A stretch of 64,000 bases of DNA from Anthoceros angustus (taxonomy: Eukaryota; Streptophyta; Anthocerotopsida; Anthocerotales; Anthocerotaceae), in the NCBI GenBank assembly GCA_010909165.1, contig MU008163.1:1922001-1986000 (forward strand), given 5' to 3'. Shown in pieces: positions 37,699 through 49,152 of the stretch. The notes under the pieces were generated by a model, which was given only the letters and a program-made list of their open reading frames with translations, had not been told where the DNA came from and did no database searches. A program made the translations under genes and the position numbers. Numbering within the stretch: the stretch's first letter is position 1; each line of letters begins with the position of its first letter.

Positions 37699-40600
37699 CA
37701 TGGGGTGTCCAGCTACTCCTACATTGCCAACTTCCGCTTGGTTAGGAGGTTGTCCGTGGAGGACAAACCTAGTCTCCGATGGCGCGAGATCATGAACTGC
37801 TTGTATGGAGATGGGCATCCGAAGAGGGCTCTGCTGCTGAGACACGAGTGCCTGTGCTAGATAGGGACATATCCGGGCATGGGTTGGAGTGCGATAGGAG
37901 GACATGGGCAATTGTATGGTTGCAATTTTGGCTCCATAAGGAGCTTGAGTGTTTCGACATTTTGGAACAACGCAGCAGCTTCCTCTTGGGAAGCGGACAT
38001 CTCGTGGTTTACCGCAAATGGTCGAGTGGAGAGGCTTTGAATACGCCTTGCGGATGACACAAAGGGTCGCGAATGGAACAAGCCCATACTTAATAGCATA
38101 TCGAACGCCATCGAGAAATCACCGAGAAGCCACCGTTGATCTCCACCGAGAAATCTCGATGGGGTCATGCACTCACGGGCCTGCACGTGTAGTTGTATCT
38201 TCTTATCGTTAGCCTCAGAACTACCTAACCACTCACTAGAATGCTTGATTAAGCAAACCCGAGTGAATGATCCCAAACTTAAAGTATGTGTGCATGAGTG
38301 AATTGATGCAAGAGTAGTACAACTTGTCAAAAGTTCCATCATATAGTAATTCCACATGGTACACCATAGTGTAAGTGAGATTTTGATATTTAATTTATAA
38401 TATTTATTATATATCTGATTTCATATATATAAAGATTAAAAGATGAAATTAATAAGTAATTACTTTGTAGCTAGTCTTGTCCATTGATTATCATGGAACT
38501 AAGTGTGATATCGAGATTGAGCAATATCATATCGAAACATAGAAACATTTTAGCCTATATATGTACACCACCGTGATTGCAAATAAGATACTTTTCTTTG
38601 TGTTGAAGTACTAGTTTGTGAAAGATGGCTACCACTAGCCTATTTGTTTTGTTGTTGCTATGTAGCAAGATTCTAGCATGGCTATAAGACAGAGATCCAC
38701 CAATTCCCCCCATTGGCCAAATTCCGTTGAAACCTACTTTCCATGGATTCCTCCTTTTCCTAAAGTAGTACCCGATGGACCATCCCCACCCCATCTCCCT
38801 CTCCTCTCCCATGTGTCACCAAATGATGTTCGATGTATCCTCCAGTGATCGCCAAATTTTCCTCCTTTTCCTAAAGTAGTCACATGGACCATCCCCACCT
38901 CCCTCCTCTCCCATGTGTCACCAAATGATGAATGTATCCTCCAGGCGTGATCGCCAACTTTTCCTCCTTTTCCTAAAGTAGTACCCGATGGACCACCCCA
39001 CCCACATCTCCCTCCCTCTTCCCATGTCACCAAATGATGTTCGATGTATCCTCCAGCCGTGATCGCCAACTTTTCCTCCTTTTCCTAAAGTAGTACCCGA
39101 TGGACCACCCCACCCACATCTCCCTCTCCCTCTTCCCACGTGTCACCAAATGATGTTCTCATGTATCCTCCGAGCCGTGATCGCCAACTTTTCCTCCTTT
39201 TCCTAAAGTAGTGCCCGATGGACCACCCCACCCCATCTCCCTCTCCCACGTGTCACCAAATGATGTTCTCATGTATCCTCCGAGCCGTGATCGCCAACTT
39301 TTCCTCCTTTTCCTAAAGTACCCGATGGACCATCCTCATCTCCTTCGCCTCTCCTCTCCCATGTGTCACCAAATGATGTTCTCATGTATCCTCCGAGCCG
39401 TGATCGCCAACTTTTCCTCCTTTTCCTAAAGTAGTACCCGATGGACCATCCTCATCTCCTTCGCCTCTCCTCTCCCATGTGTCACCGAATGATGTTCCCA
39501 TGTATCCTCCGAGCCGTGATCGCCAAAGTTTTCCTCCTTTTCCCCAACGTAGTACACTATGGACCATCCTCCTCTCGCCTCGCCGACTCAACATTTGCGG
39601 AAGATGTCAATGTTAATCATCTTCGTGCAACAACGATTTGTCTTTGAACTAAGGTATGCTTGCGGGTAGGAGATATAAATTTGCGTGTCCATAGTAATTT
39701 AGATGTATTTCTTTGCTCATTTTCATAATTTGCACTTGCTTATAACATTTGAATTGTTGTAACAATTGTAGTTAGCTTGCGACTCACCAAGCGTGGCATC
39801 CACAAATGTGCTAGGAGCAAACTCAAGGAGGTGCCTTTGCAAAGATTATGTCCTCTCGGTGCAAATAGTGCATTTTGATAGAGCCTCGGAGGTATAAGAG
39901 CTTGTGAGCAGCTTGGTCAAGATAGGTATTTATTCTCGTCCTTTTGCTCAACATAGACTTTGCACTTTAAAGATATATGTATGAGCTCTTGAAAATGAAG
40001 AGAGGTTCATAGAGTTTTTGAGATGGATCATTCTTGTACTTGAGGTGGAAAATATTCTCTTATTATTATCAATGAGAAAGCACCAAAATTGAGTTTCGAT
40101 TGGTATTTTTTCATTGACATTTTACTACCTACTCCCCAATTGTTACAACGAAAAGCCAAAGAAATCCATAATGCTTGCATGCTATGAATACGCCGCAAAT
40201 ACTATGGACCCATTGCTTGCACTGATGTTGCTAGTAGTCAACCTCATATGTTTGCCAATGAGGAGACATTAGTTATTCGATTACAATTAAGTCTCGCATT
40301 TTATATTCCTATATTGTTCTCGAGAAGTGTCATGTGTTCTATGTTGGTGGCCATGAATAGCTAGTTGCCTATGGCATGAGGTAGTTAATTTAGTGTTGCC
40401 AACTAGAATTGAGCGCTAGTGGACAAAGTTTTAGGCTAGGTTCGTGAAGACTCCAATTCAGAAGTTATCGAATCGAGCATTGAAGCTACATTTCGCCTTG
40501 AATGCAGCACCCATATGCTGGACATGCTCGCAAATGGCCAAAGAAATTGAAGAATGAAGCTATGAAATGTGCAACCAGCACTTGAACCTTCTACTCACCA

Positions 40601-40838
40601 TAACGCTACTATAATCATAGTATCTCGAGTTATCTTGCTCCGTGTCTTCACAGCAGCATGGACAATTTGCAAACAATTAACACGCCTTCATCTACCACCA
40701 ATCCTCAAGGGGTCTATCAACTATGCATGGACACCATGGTCCACACTTATTTGGATCACCAAGTTGCTTGATCTCATCTCGGGTGCTACAAGTGCACTCG
40801 CTTTCTTCACTTGACATCGTGTCTCCTGCAGCCACCCC
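37699..40838 (+). repeat. Array unit 6
   Basis: Seven minisatellite copies at about 38755-39560, the longest unit. The CTCATCTCCTTCGCCTCTCC subtype, normally the last copy of the block, occurs twice here (about 39330 and 39450), marking a local duplication. Truncated small-gene 3' end at about 40441-40838. Confidence 0.9.
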
Positions 40839-43800
40839 CATGGGGTGTCCACTACTCCTACATTGCCAACTTCGGCGCTTGGTTAGGAGGTTGTCCGTGG
40901 AGGACAAACCTAGTCTCCGGGCGGCGCAGATCATGAACTGCTTGTATGGAGATGGGCATCCAAGAGGGCTCTGCCCTGGCTTGAGACCGAGTGCCCAGCT
41001 AGATAGGGACATATCCAGCATGGCATGGAGTGCGATAGGAGGACATGGGCAATTGTATGGTTGCAATTTTGGCTCCATAAGGAGCTCAGTGTTTCGACAT
41101 TTTGGAACAACGTGCTTCCTCTTGGGAAGCGAGACATCTCGTGGTTTATCGCAAATGGTCGAGGTGGAGAGGCTTTGAACACGCCTGCGGATGACACAAA
41201 GGGTCATGAATGGAACAAGCCCATACTTAATAGCATATCGAACGCCTCGAGAAATCACCGAGAAGCCACTGCTGATCTCCAGAAATCACGATGGGGTCAT
41301 GCACCTCACGGCCTGCATCGGCGTGTAGTTGTATCTTCTTATCGCTAGCCTCCTCAGAACTACCTAACCACTCACTAGAATGCTTGATTAAAAGGAGTGA
41401 ATGATCCCAAACTTAAAGTATGTGTGCATGAGTGAATTGATGCAAGAGTAGTACAACTTGTCAAAAGTTCCATCATATAGTAATTCCACATGGTACACCA
41501 TAGTGTAAGTGAGATTTTGATATTTAATTTATAATATTTATTATATATCTGATTTCATATATATAAAGATTAAAAAGATGAAATTAATAAGTAATTACTT
41601 TGTAGCTAGTCTTGTCCATTGATTATCATGGAACTAAGTGTGATATCGAGATTGAGCAATATCATATCGAAACATAGAAACATTTTAGCCTATATATGTA
41701 CACTACCGTGATTGCAAATAAGATACTTTTCTTTGTGTTGAAGTACTAGTTTGTGAAAGATGGCTACCACTAGCCTATTTGTTTTGTTGTTGCTATGTAG
41801 CAGCATCTCTAGCATGGCTATAAGAGTAGCATCCAATTTTCACTCCCCATTGGCCAAATTCGTTGAAACCTACTTTCCATGGATTCCCTCCTTTTCCTAA
41901 AGTAGTACGATGGACCATCCCCACCTCCTCCTCTCCCCATGTGTCACCAAATGATGTTCGATGTATCCTCCGTATGTGATCGCCAACTTTTCCTCCTTTT
42001 CCTAAAGTAGTACCCGATGGACCACCCCACCCCACATCTCCCTCCCTCTTCCCACGTGTCACCAAATGATGTTCTCATGTATCCTCCGAGCCGTGATCGC
42101 CAACTTTTCCTCCTTTTCCTAAAGTAGTGCCCGATGGACCACCCCACCCCCATCTCCCTCTCCCTCCTCCCACGTGTCACCAAATGATGTTCTCATGTAT
42201 CCTCCAGGCGTGATCGCCAACTTTTCCTCCTTTTCCTAAAGTAGTACCCGATGGACCACCCCACCCCACATCTCCTCTCCTCTTCCCACGTGTCACCAAA
42301 TGATGTTCTCATGTATCCTCCGAGCCGTGATCGCCAACTTTTCCTCCTTTTCCTAAAGTAGTGCCCGATGGACCACCCCACCCCCATCTCCCTCTCCTCC
42401 TCCCACGTGTCACCAAATGATGTTCTCATGTATCCTCCGAGCCGTGATCGCCAACTTTTCCTCCTTTTCCTAAAGTAGTACCCGATGGACCATCCTCATC
42501 TCCTTCGCCTCTCCCTCTCCCCATGTGTCACCGAATGATGTTCCCATGTATCCTTGGATCCGATCGCCAAAGTTTTCCTCCTTTTCCCCAACGTAGTACA
42601 CTATGGACCATCCTCCTCTCGCTCGCCAGACTCAACATTTGCGGAAGATGTCAATGTTAATCATCTTCGCAAATACGAACGATTTGTCTTTGAACTAAGG
42701 TATGCTTGCGGGTGGAGATATAAATTTGCGTGTCCATAGTAATTTAGATGTATTTCTTTGCTCATTTTCATAATTTGCACTTGCTTATAACATTTGATTG
42801 TTGTAACAATTGTAGTTAGCTTGCGACCTCACCAAGCGTGGCATCCACAAGCAGTGCTAGGAGCAAACTCAAGGAGGTGCCTTTGCAAAGATTATGTCCT
42901 CTCGGTAGCAAATAGTGCATTTTGATAGAGCCTCGGAGGTATAAGAGCTTGTGAGCAGTCGATAGGTATTTATTCTCGTCTTTGCTCAACATAGACTTTG
43001 CACTTTAAAGATATATGTATGAGCTCTTGAAAATGAAGAGAGGTTCATAGAGTTTTGAGATGGATCATTCTTGTACTTGAGGTGGAAAATATTCTCTTAT
43101 TATTATCAATGAGAAAGCACCAAAATTGAGTTTCGATTGGTATTTTTTCATTGACATTTTACTACCTACTCCCAATTGTTACTCTAAAAGCCAAAAGAAA
43201 TCCATAATGCTTGCATGCTATGAATACGGCCGCAAATACTCTGGACCCATTGCTTGCACTGATGTTGCTAGTAGTCAACCTCATATGTTTGCCAATGAGG
43301 AGACATTAGTTATTCGCCACAATTAAGTGCATTTTATATTCCTATATTGTTCGAGAAGTGTCATGTTCGTGTCTATGTTGGTGGCCATGAATAGCTAGTT
43401 GCCTATGGCATGAGGTAGTTAATTTAGTGTTGCCAACTAGAATTGAACCGCTAGTGGACAAAGTTTTAGGCTAGGGTTCGTGAAGACTCCAATTGCTAGA
43501 AGTTATCGAATCGAGCATTGAAGCTACATTTCGTCTTGAATGCAGCACCCATATGCCTGGACATGCTCTGCAAATGGCCAAAGAAATTGAAGAATGAAGC
43601 TATGAAATGTGCAACCAGGACTTGAACCTTCTACTCACCATAACGTTACTATAATCATAGTATCTGAGTTATCTTGCTCCGTTGTGTCTTCACAACAGGC
43701 ATGGACAATTTGCAAACAATTAACACGCCTTCATCTACCACCAATCCAGGTCAAGGGGTCTATCAACTATGCATGGACACCATGGTCCACACTTATTTGG

Positions 43801-43880
43801 ATCACCAAGTTGCTTGATCTCATCTGGTGCTACAAGTGCCCTCGTTTCTTCACTTGACATCGGGTCTCCTGCAGGCCTGC
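40839..43880 (+). repeat. Array unit 7
   Basis: Six minisatellite copies at about 41885-42600. Truncated small-gene 3' end at about 43479-43880. Confidence 0.9.
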
Positions 43881-46588
43881 CATGGGGTGTCTCTACTCCT
43901 ACATTGCCAACTTCGGTAGCTTGGTTGGAGGTTGTCCGTGGAGGACAAACCTAGTCTCCGGCGGCGAGATCATGAACATTTGTGTATGGAGATGGGCATC
44001 AAGAGGGCTCTGCGCCTCGGTTGAGACCTCGAGTGCCTGTGCAGCTAGATAGGGACATATCCAGGCATGGGCTGGAGTGCGATAGGAGGACATGGGCAAT
44101 TGTATGGCTGCAATTTTGGCTCCATAAGGAGCTTGAGTGTTTCGACATTTTGGAACAACGCTGCTTCCTCTTGGGCGAGACATCTCGGGGTTTCTGCAAA
44201 TGGTCGAGGTGGAGAGGCTTTGAATACGCCCTTGCGGATGACACAAAAGGGTGGAATGGAACAAGCCCATACTTAATAGCATATCGAACGCTACTTTGAA
44301 ATCACCGAGAAGCCACCGTTGATCCACCGAGAAATCTACGATGGGGTCATGCACCTCACGGGCCGCATCGGCGGTGTAGTTGTATCTTCTTATCGTTAGC
44401 CTCGTAACTACCTAACCACTCACTAGAATGCTTGATTAAGCAAACCAGTGAATGATCCCAAACTTAAAGTATGTGTGCATGAGTGAATTGCAAAAGAGTA
44501 GTACAACTTGTCAAAAGTTCCATCATATAGTAATTCCACATGGTACACCATAGTGTAAGTGAGATTTTGATATTTAATTTATAATATTTATTATATATCT
44601 GATTTCATATATATAAGATTAAAAGATGAAATTAATAAGTAATTACTTGTAGCTAGTCTTGTCCATTGATTATCATGGAACTAAGTGTGATATCGAGATT
44701 GAGCAATATCATATCGAAACATAGAAACATTTTAGCCTATATATGTACACTCATGATTGCAAATAAGATACTTTTCTTTGTGTTGAAGTACTAGTTTGTG
44801 AAAGATGGCTACCACTAGCCTATTTGTTTTGTTGTTGCTATGTAGCAGCATCTCTAGCATGGCTATAAGATGAGCCCGTATCCAATTTTCACTCCCCATT
44901 GGCCAAATTAGTGAAACCTACTTTCCATGGATTCCTCCTTTTCCTAAAGTAGTACCCGATGGACCATCCCCACCTCCTCTCCCTCTCCCATGTGTCACCA
45001 AATGATGTTCGATGTATCCTCCGGGCGTGATCGCCAACTTTTCCTCCTTTTCCTAAAGTAGTACGATGGACCACCCCACCCCACATCTCCCTCTCTCCTC
45101 TTCCCACGTGTCACCAAATGATGTTCTCATGTATCCTCCAGCCGTGATCGCCAACTTTTCCTCCTTTTCCTAAAGTAGTGCCCGATGGACCACCCCACCC
45201 CATCTCCCTCTCCCTCCCACGTGTCACCAAATGATGTTCTCATGTATCCTCCGGGCGTGATCGCCAACTTTTCCTCCTTTTCCTAAAGTAGTACCCGATG
45301 GACCATCCTCATCTCCTTCGCCTCTCCCCATGTGTCACCGAATGATGTTCCCATGTATCCTTCGGATCCGACGCCAAAGTTTTCCTCCTTTTCCCCAACG
45401 TAGTACACTATGGACCATCCTCCTCTCGCTCTCGCTCAGACTCAACATTTGCGGAAGATGTCAATGTTAATCATCTTCGTGCAAATACGAACGATTTGTC
45501 TGTGAACTAAGGTATGCTTGCGGGTAGGAGATATAAATTTGCGTGTCCATAGTAATTTAGATGTATTTCTTTGCTCATTTTCATAATTTGCACTTGCTTA
45601 TAACATTTGATTGTTGTAACAATTGTAGTTAGCTTGCGACCTCACCAAGCGTGGCATCCACAAATGTGCTAGAGCAAACTCAAGGAGGTGCCTTTTGCAA
45701 AGATTATGTCCTCTCGAGTAAATAGTGCATTTGATAGAGCCTCGGAGGTATAAGAGCTTGTGAGCAGCTTGAAGATAGGTATTTATTCTACGCCTTTTGC
45801 TCAACATAGACTTTGCACTTTAAAGATATATGTATGAGCTCTTGAAAATGAAGAGAGGTTCATAGAGTTTTTGAGATGGATCATTCTTGTACTTGAGGTG
45901 GAAAATATTCTCTTATTATTATCAATGAGAAAGCACCAAAATTGAGTTTCGATTGGTATTTTTTCATTGACATTTTACTACCTACTCCCAATTGTTACAA
46001 CGAAAGCCAAAAGAAATCCATAATGCTTGCATGCTATGAATACGCCGCAAATACTATCGACCCATTGCTTGCACTGATGTTGCTAGTAGTCAACCTCATA
46101 TGTTTGCAGGAGACATTAGTTATTCGTTACAATTAAGTGCATTTTATATTCCCTATATTGTTCTGAGAAGTGTCATGTTCGTGTCTATGTTGGTGGCCAT
46201 GAATAGCTAGTTGCCTATGGCATGAGGTAGTTAATTTAGTGTTGCCAACTAGAATTGAACTGCTTGTGGACAAAATTCTAGGCTAGGGCAGACTAAGGCT
46301 AAGGCTAGACGCGTTTAGCTCAAATATTTGAGAAACATATCGAATCATCGATATGTCGGGCACCTTTGCGCGGACCCATGACACAATGCCTCTACATCCA
46401 CAACTACCAAATGTGAACGCTCCAATGACTTGCAATGTGCACACTTCTCTTAATATTTACCTCACACCATAACATTATCTGTCTCAAAAGGAGTACAATG
46501 GAGGAAATTAAGTGAACCCAATGAATTATGCATGTGTGGGGTGGGAGCGCAATAACTCGAAAAAGTATTACGTGCAACCGTATACCTA

Positions 46589-47820
46589 CAGTCAGACCCC
46601 TCTAATTGGGAACAATTGGGAGTAGCAAAAATCGTCCCATTTAGAGGGGTTCCCGATTAGGCATTTTCATCTTTTTTTGAAAATTAAAATATTTAAAAAA
46701 TCAAAAAATCCTTTAAATCAAAAATTCGAAAGAGCTTAAAAGCTTCCAAAAATCCAAAAACAATCCAAAAATCCAAAATGCTCCCTCATACTACATAGCC
46801 AACCTAATTCTAGTTTGCGGGTTAAAATAATCATCAATCCTTGATTGATCTTTGAGTTACTTTCATCCAATGACTAGCAATATGTTTTTCCAAGCGAGAA
46901 TGCAACTTCAAAGCATCAAGAGTGTTATGTGGCATCTCTTCCAAAACATCTTCACTATCCTCATAGCATTATCTACAGATCCTTTGTCGACGCGGTCTTG
47001 GCGCTATGGTCTCGACGTATCATTCTCCTCACCCCGCTCATTGACAAAGTGAGGGATTAATGCTTGCCATATTTCGTCCTCGTAGGAATATCGTAGTCTC
47101 CAATCCTTCATCCTCCTCAAAGTTCGGATACTCTTCACATCGTTGGATATCCAACATCAAGAATGGCGGTCCAACCATTTGTCTTTGTCATTCACAATCC
47201 TAGACAATGCACTTTTAGAAGTCGCTATTGAAAACTTCTGTTGTCCATCTAGTCAACTCCTTAAGTGTGCAAGAGTGTTGGACATAATATTCACAAACCT
47301 CTTTCTTTTGTTGCTTTGTTAGGGTAGCATGCTTGCGGCCGTTCTTGATTATTCTTTGGCCGCACAAGCCTTCACGTTCTTTGGCTATTCTTTGGCCTTT
47401 AACACCATAACACAACTTACAACACCATAAGACAACTTTTACAAATGAAACAACTTATGTACTAGGAACAATGCTTGATCACAAAGCATAGTGTACGTAA
47501 CTACTACGTATATAGGCCCAATCTCGATGACTGTCTATGTTTTATGATATAATCTCGATAGCCTTTAACTTGACATAATCTCAATAACTCATGGTTTAAC
47601 CTCGATAAGACGATTTCCTCAATTTTTTTTATTTTTTTTTAAATATGTATTTTCCCTTTTACAGAGGTGTACTTGCATTGAATGTTTGGGAGACATGTTC
47701 CCATTTACAAATTAGAGGGGTTTCCCATTTAGCATGTAGCACATTCAAGGGAGTAAGCCCGGGCGTCCCATTTAAAGGGGGTTCCCATTTATAGGGGTCC
47801 CAATTAGAGGGGTTTGACTG
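46589..47820 (-). mobile_element. pogo-like DNA transposon, internally deleted
   Basis: Terminal inverted repeats of 23 bp: CAGTCAGACCCCTCTAATTG on the left, and CAATTAGAGGGGTTTGACTG on the right, whose reverse complement differs at one position. TA flanks both ends (46587-46588 and 47821-47822), the target duplication typical of Tc1/mariner/pogo elements. Extra subterminal copies of ATTTAGAGGGG and CCCATTTA motifs occur near both ends. Total length 1232 bp. Confidence 0.8.
46840..47415 (-). pseudogene. Remnant of pogo-type transposase
   Basis: Three pieces on the minus strand match a pogo/Tigger-type transposase in order. First a CENP-B-like helix-turn-helix (KHATLTKQQKKEVCEYYVQH then SCTLKELTRW, 47415-47215). 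Then, in another frame, SALSRIVNDKDKWLD (47215-47160), the end of the DNA-binding part. Finally an acidic C terminus EDSEDVLEEMPHNTLDALKL followed by HSRLEKH (about 46965-46890). The central DDE catalytic domain is largely missing and frames are broken, so it is inactive. Confidence 0.65.
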
Positions 47821-48011
47821 TATGTGTACACGTGGGCTTCCTCGATTGTTGAAATCATGTTCTTCGGATGTTAGGCCTGGTCTACTTAAAAATAGCTATT
47901 TTTTCAAAGCATAGCCTCAACTACGTCGACCCGCGTCGAACGGGGCTCATCTCCCTCATGTGAGTCTTTGAAACGCGAGACCTTTTCTCAAGTTAAGTAT
48001 GATGGATGTGC

Positions 48012-48780
48012 TTTTTTTTTTAGTGAATAAACCAGGGATTTAGATTTCATTTAATTTATAGGACCCCGAAGAACATTACAACATCGAGCTTTGACTAGGG
48101 AGCCCGGAGAACCTTACAATAGCCGCCCATTACGGGCATACATCATATATCGGGGAATAACATAACATCTTGTATATGAGGCGGGCTTGAACGGCTTAAC
48201 AATAGCAGGCCATTTTTGCGGCGAGACAACGAAAGATGGTATATCATGGGGCTTTGAAAAGCTTTTCACAATAGGCAAGAGCAAGCATAGATGAGGTACA
48301 TCGGGATAGGTCGATGGTACCCCATCCTCGGAGTAATCCAAGGGGAGGGGAGGTTGCACAACCATGGTGTTCCAACGAACCAATGACACAAGCTAAGTAT
48401 TAACGTAGTAAATGGATAAATAAAAATACATCTTATAGAAAAACCTCAAAGAACTCATGAAAAATAGTTTTCCGACGCCGTTTCTACTCATGTCCTGAGT
48501 CCCCACTGATAAAAATGAGGCCTTTCCGAGGAGGGAGAAAATTCGGCAGGATATTTGAGAACCAACCCGATAAGTCGGCAACAAGAACAGGGGATCTGCA
48601 CAACTTTGCAGCCACAGCTCCGATGCAAAAGCATGCAGTGTAGAGAGCACAACGATAGTTGCAACGCGGTGAGACACAATATTGTTTTGGAATGTACAGG
48701 TGAACAACAACAGAAATGATATGTTACAATAACTTGCGGATGCAGGGAATGAAGACCTCCCATTCAAGATCTGTTCGAAC
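48012..48780 (-). mobile_element. Probable LINE-like 3' end
   Basis: On the minus strand the sequence ends TAATGTTCTTCGGGGTCCTA, then an AATAAA-poor AT stretch, TTTATTCACTA and an A run (48021-48012), like the 3' end of a non-LTR retrotransposon. A frame at 48389-48114 (SLVRWNTMVVQPPLPLDYSE...) is not recognised. The 5' limit is unknown and no target duplication was found. Confidence 0.35.
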
Positions 48781-48815
48781 CGGTTTAGGGCAGTCGGGTA
48801 CTCCTTGCTGACATT

Positions 48816-49152
48816 TCGTGAAGACTCCAGTTACTGGAGCTTGTCGAATCGAGCATTGAAGCTACATTCCGTCTTGAATGCTGCACCCATATGCATGCTC
48901 TGCTGCTGGCCAAAGAAATTGAAGAACGAAGCCCTGAAATGTGCAACCGAAGCTTCTACTCACCATGGCTAGTTACTACAATCACAGTATCTGAGTTATC
49001 CTGCTCCGTTGCGTCTGCACAACAGGCATGGACAGTTTGTAAACAATTAACACGCCTTCATCCACCACCAGACACAGTCAAGCAGGCTGCTGTGCATTGA
49101 CACCATGGTCCACACTTATTTGCATCACTCAGCTTCTTGATCTCTTCTAGGG
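48816..49152 (-). other. Shifted C-terminal frame and 3' flank of the small gene
   Basis: Homologous to the ends of the seven upstream units, but about 10 percent diverged. It includes the KCGPWCQC-type continuation (49150-49045) and downstream non-coding DNA. Confidence 0.5.

Larger units (their letters stand above)
46286..48815. mobile_element. Composite inserted segment in unit 8
   Basis: About 2.53 kb absent from the other seven units. It contains the pogo-like element at 46589-47820 and a probable LINE-like 3' end from 48012. Ends of the whole insert show no clear target duplication, so it may be several insertions or a rearrangement. Confidence 0.65.

Noticed and set aside
24617-42429. 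Minus-strand frames rich in GDTWEEEREMGVGWSIGYYF-like peptides
   Set aside because: They are translations of the 115-bp minisatellite and appear only because its length and gaps happen to keep a frame open.
46285-47870. Outer hAT-like ends (GGCAGACTAAGGC and AGGCCTGGTCTAC) around the pogo-like element
   Set aside because: Only about 11 of 14 bases match in inverted orientation and no 8-bp duplication is visible.
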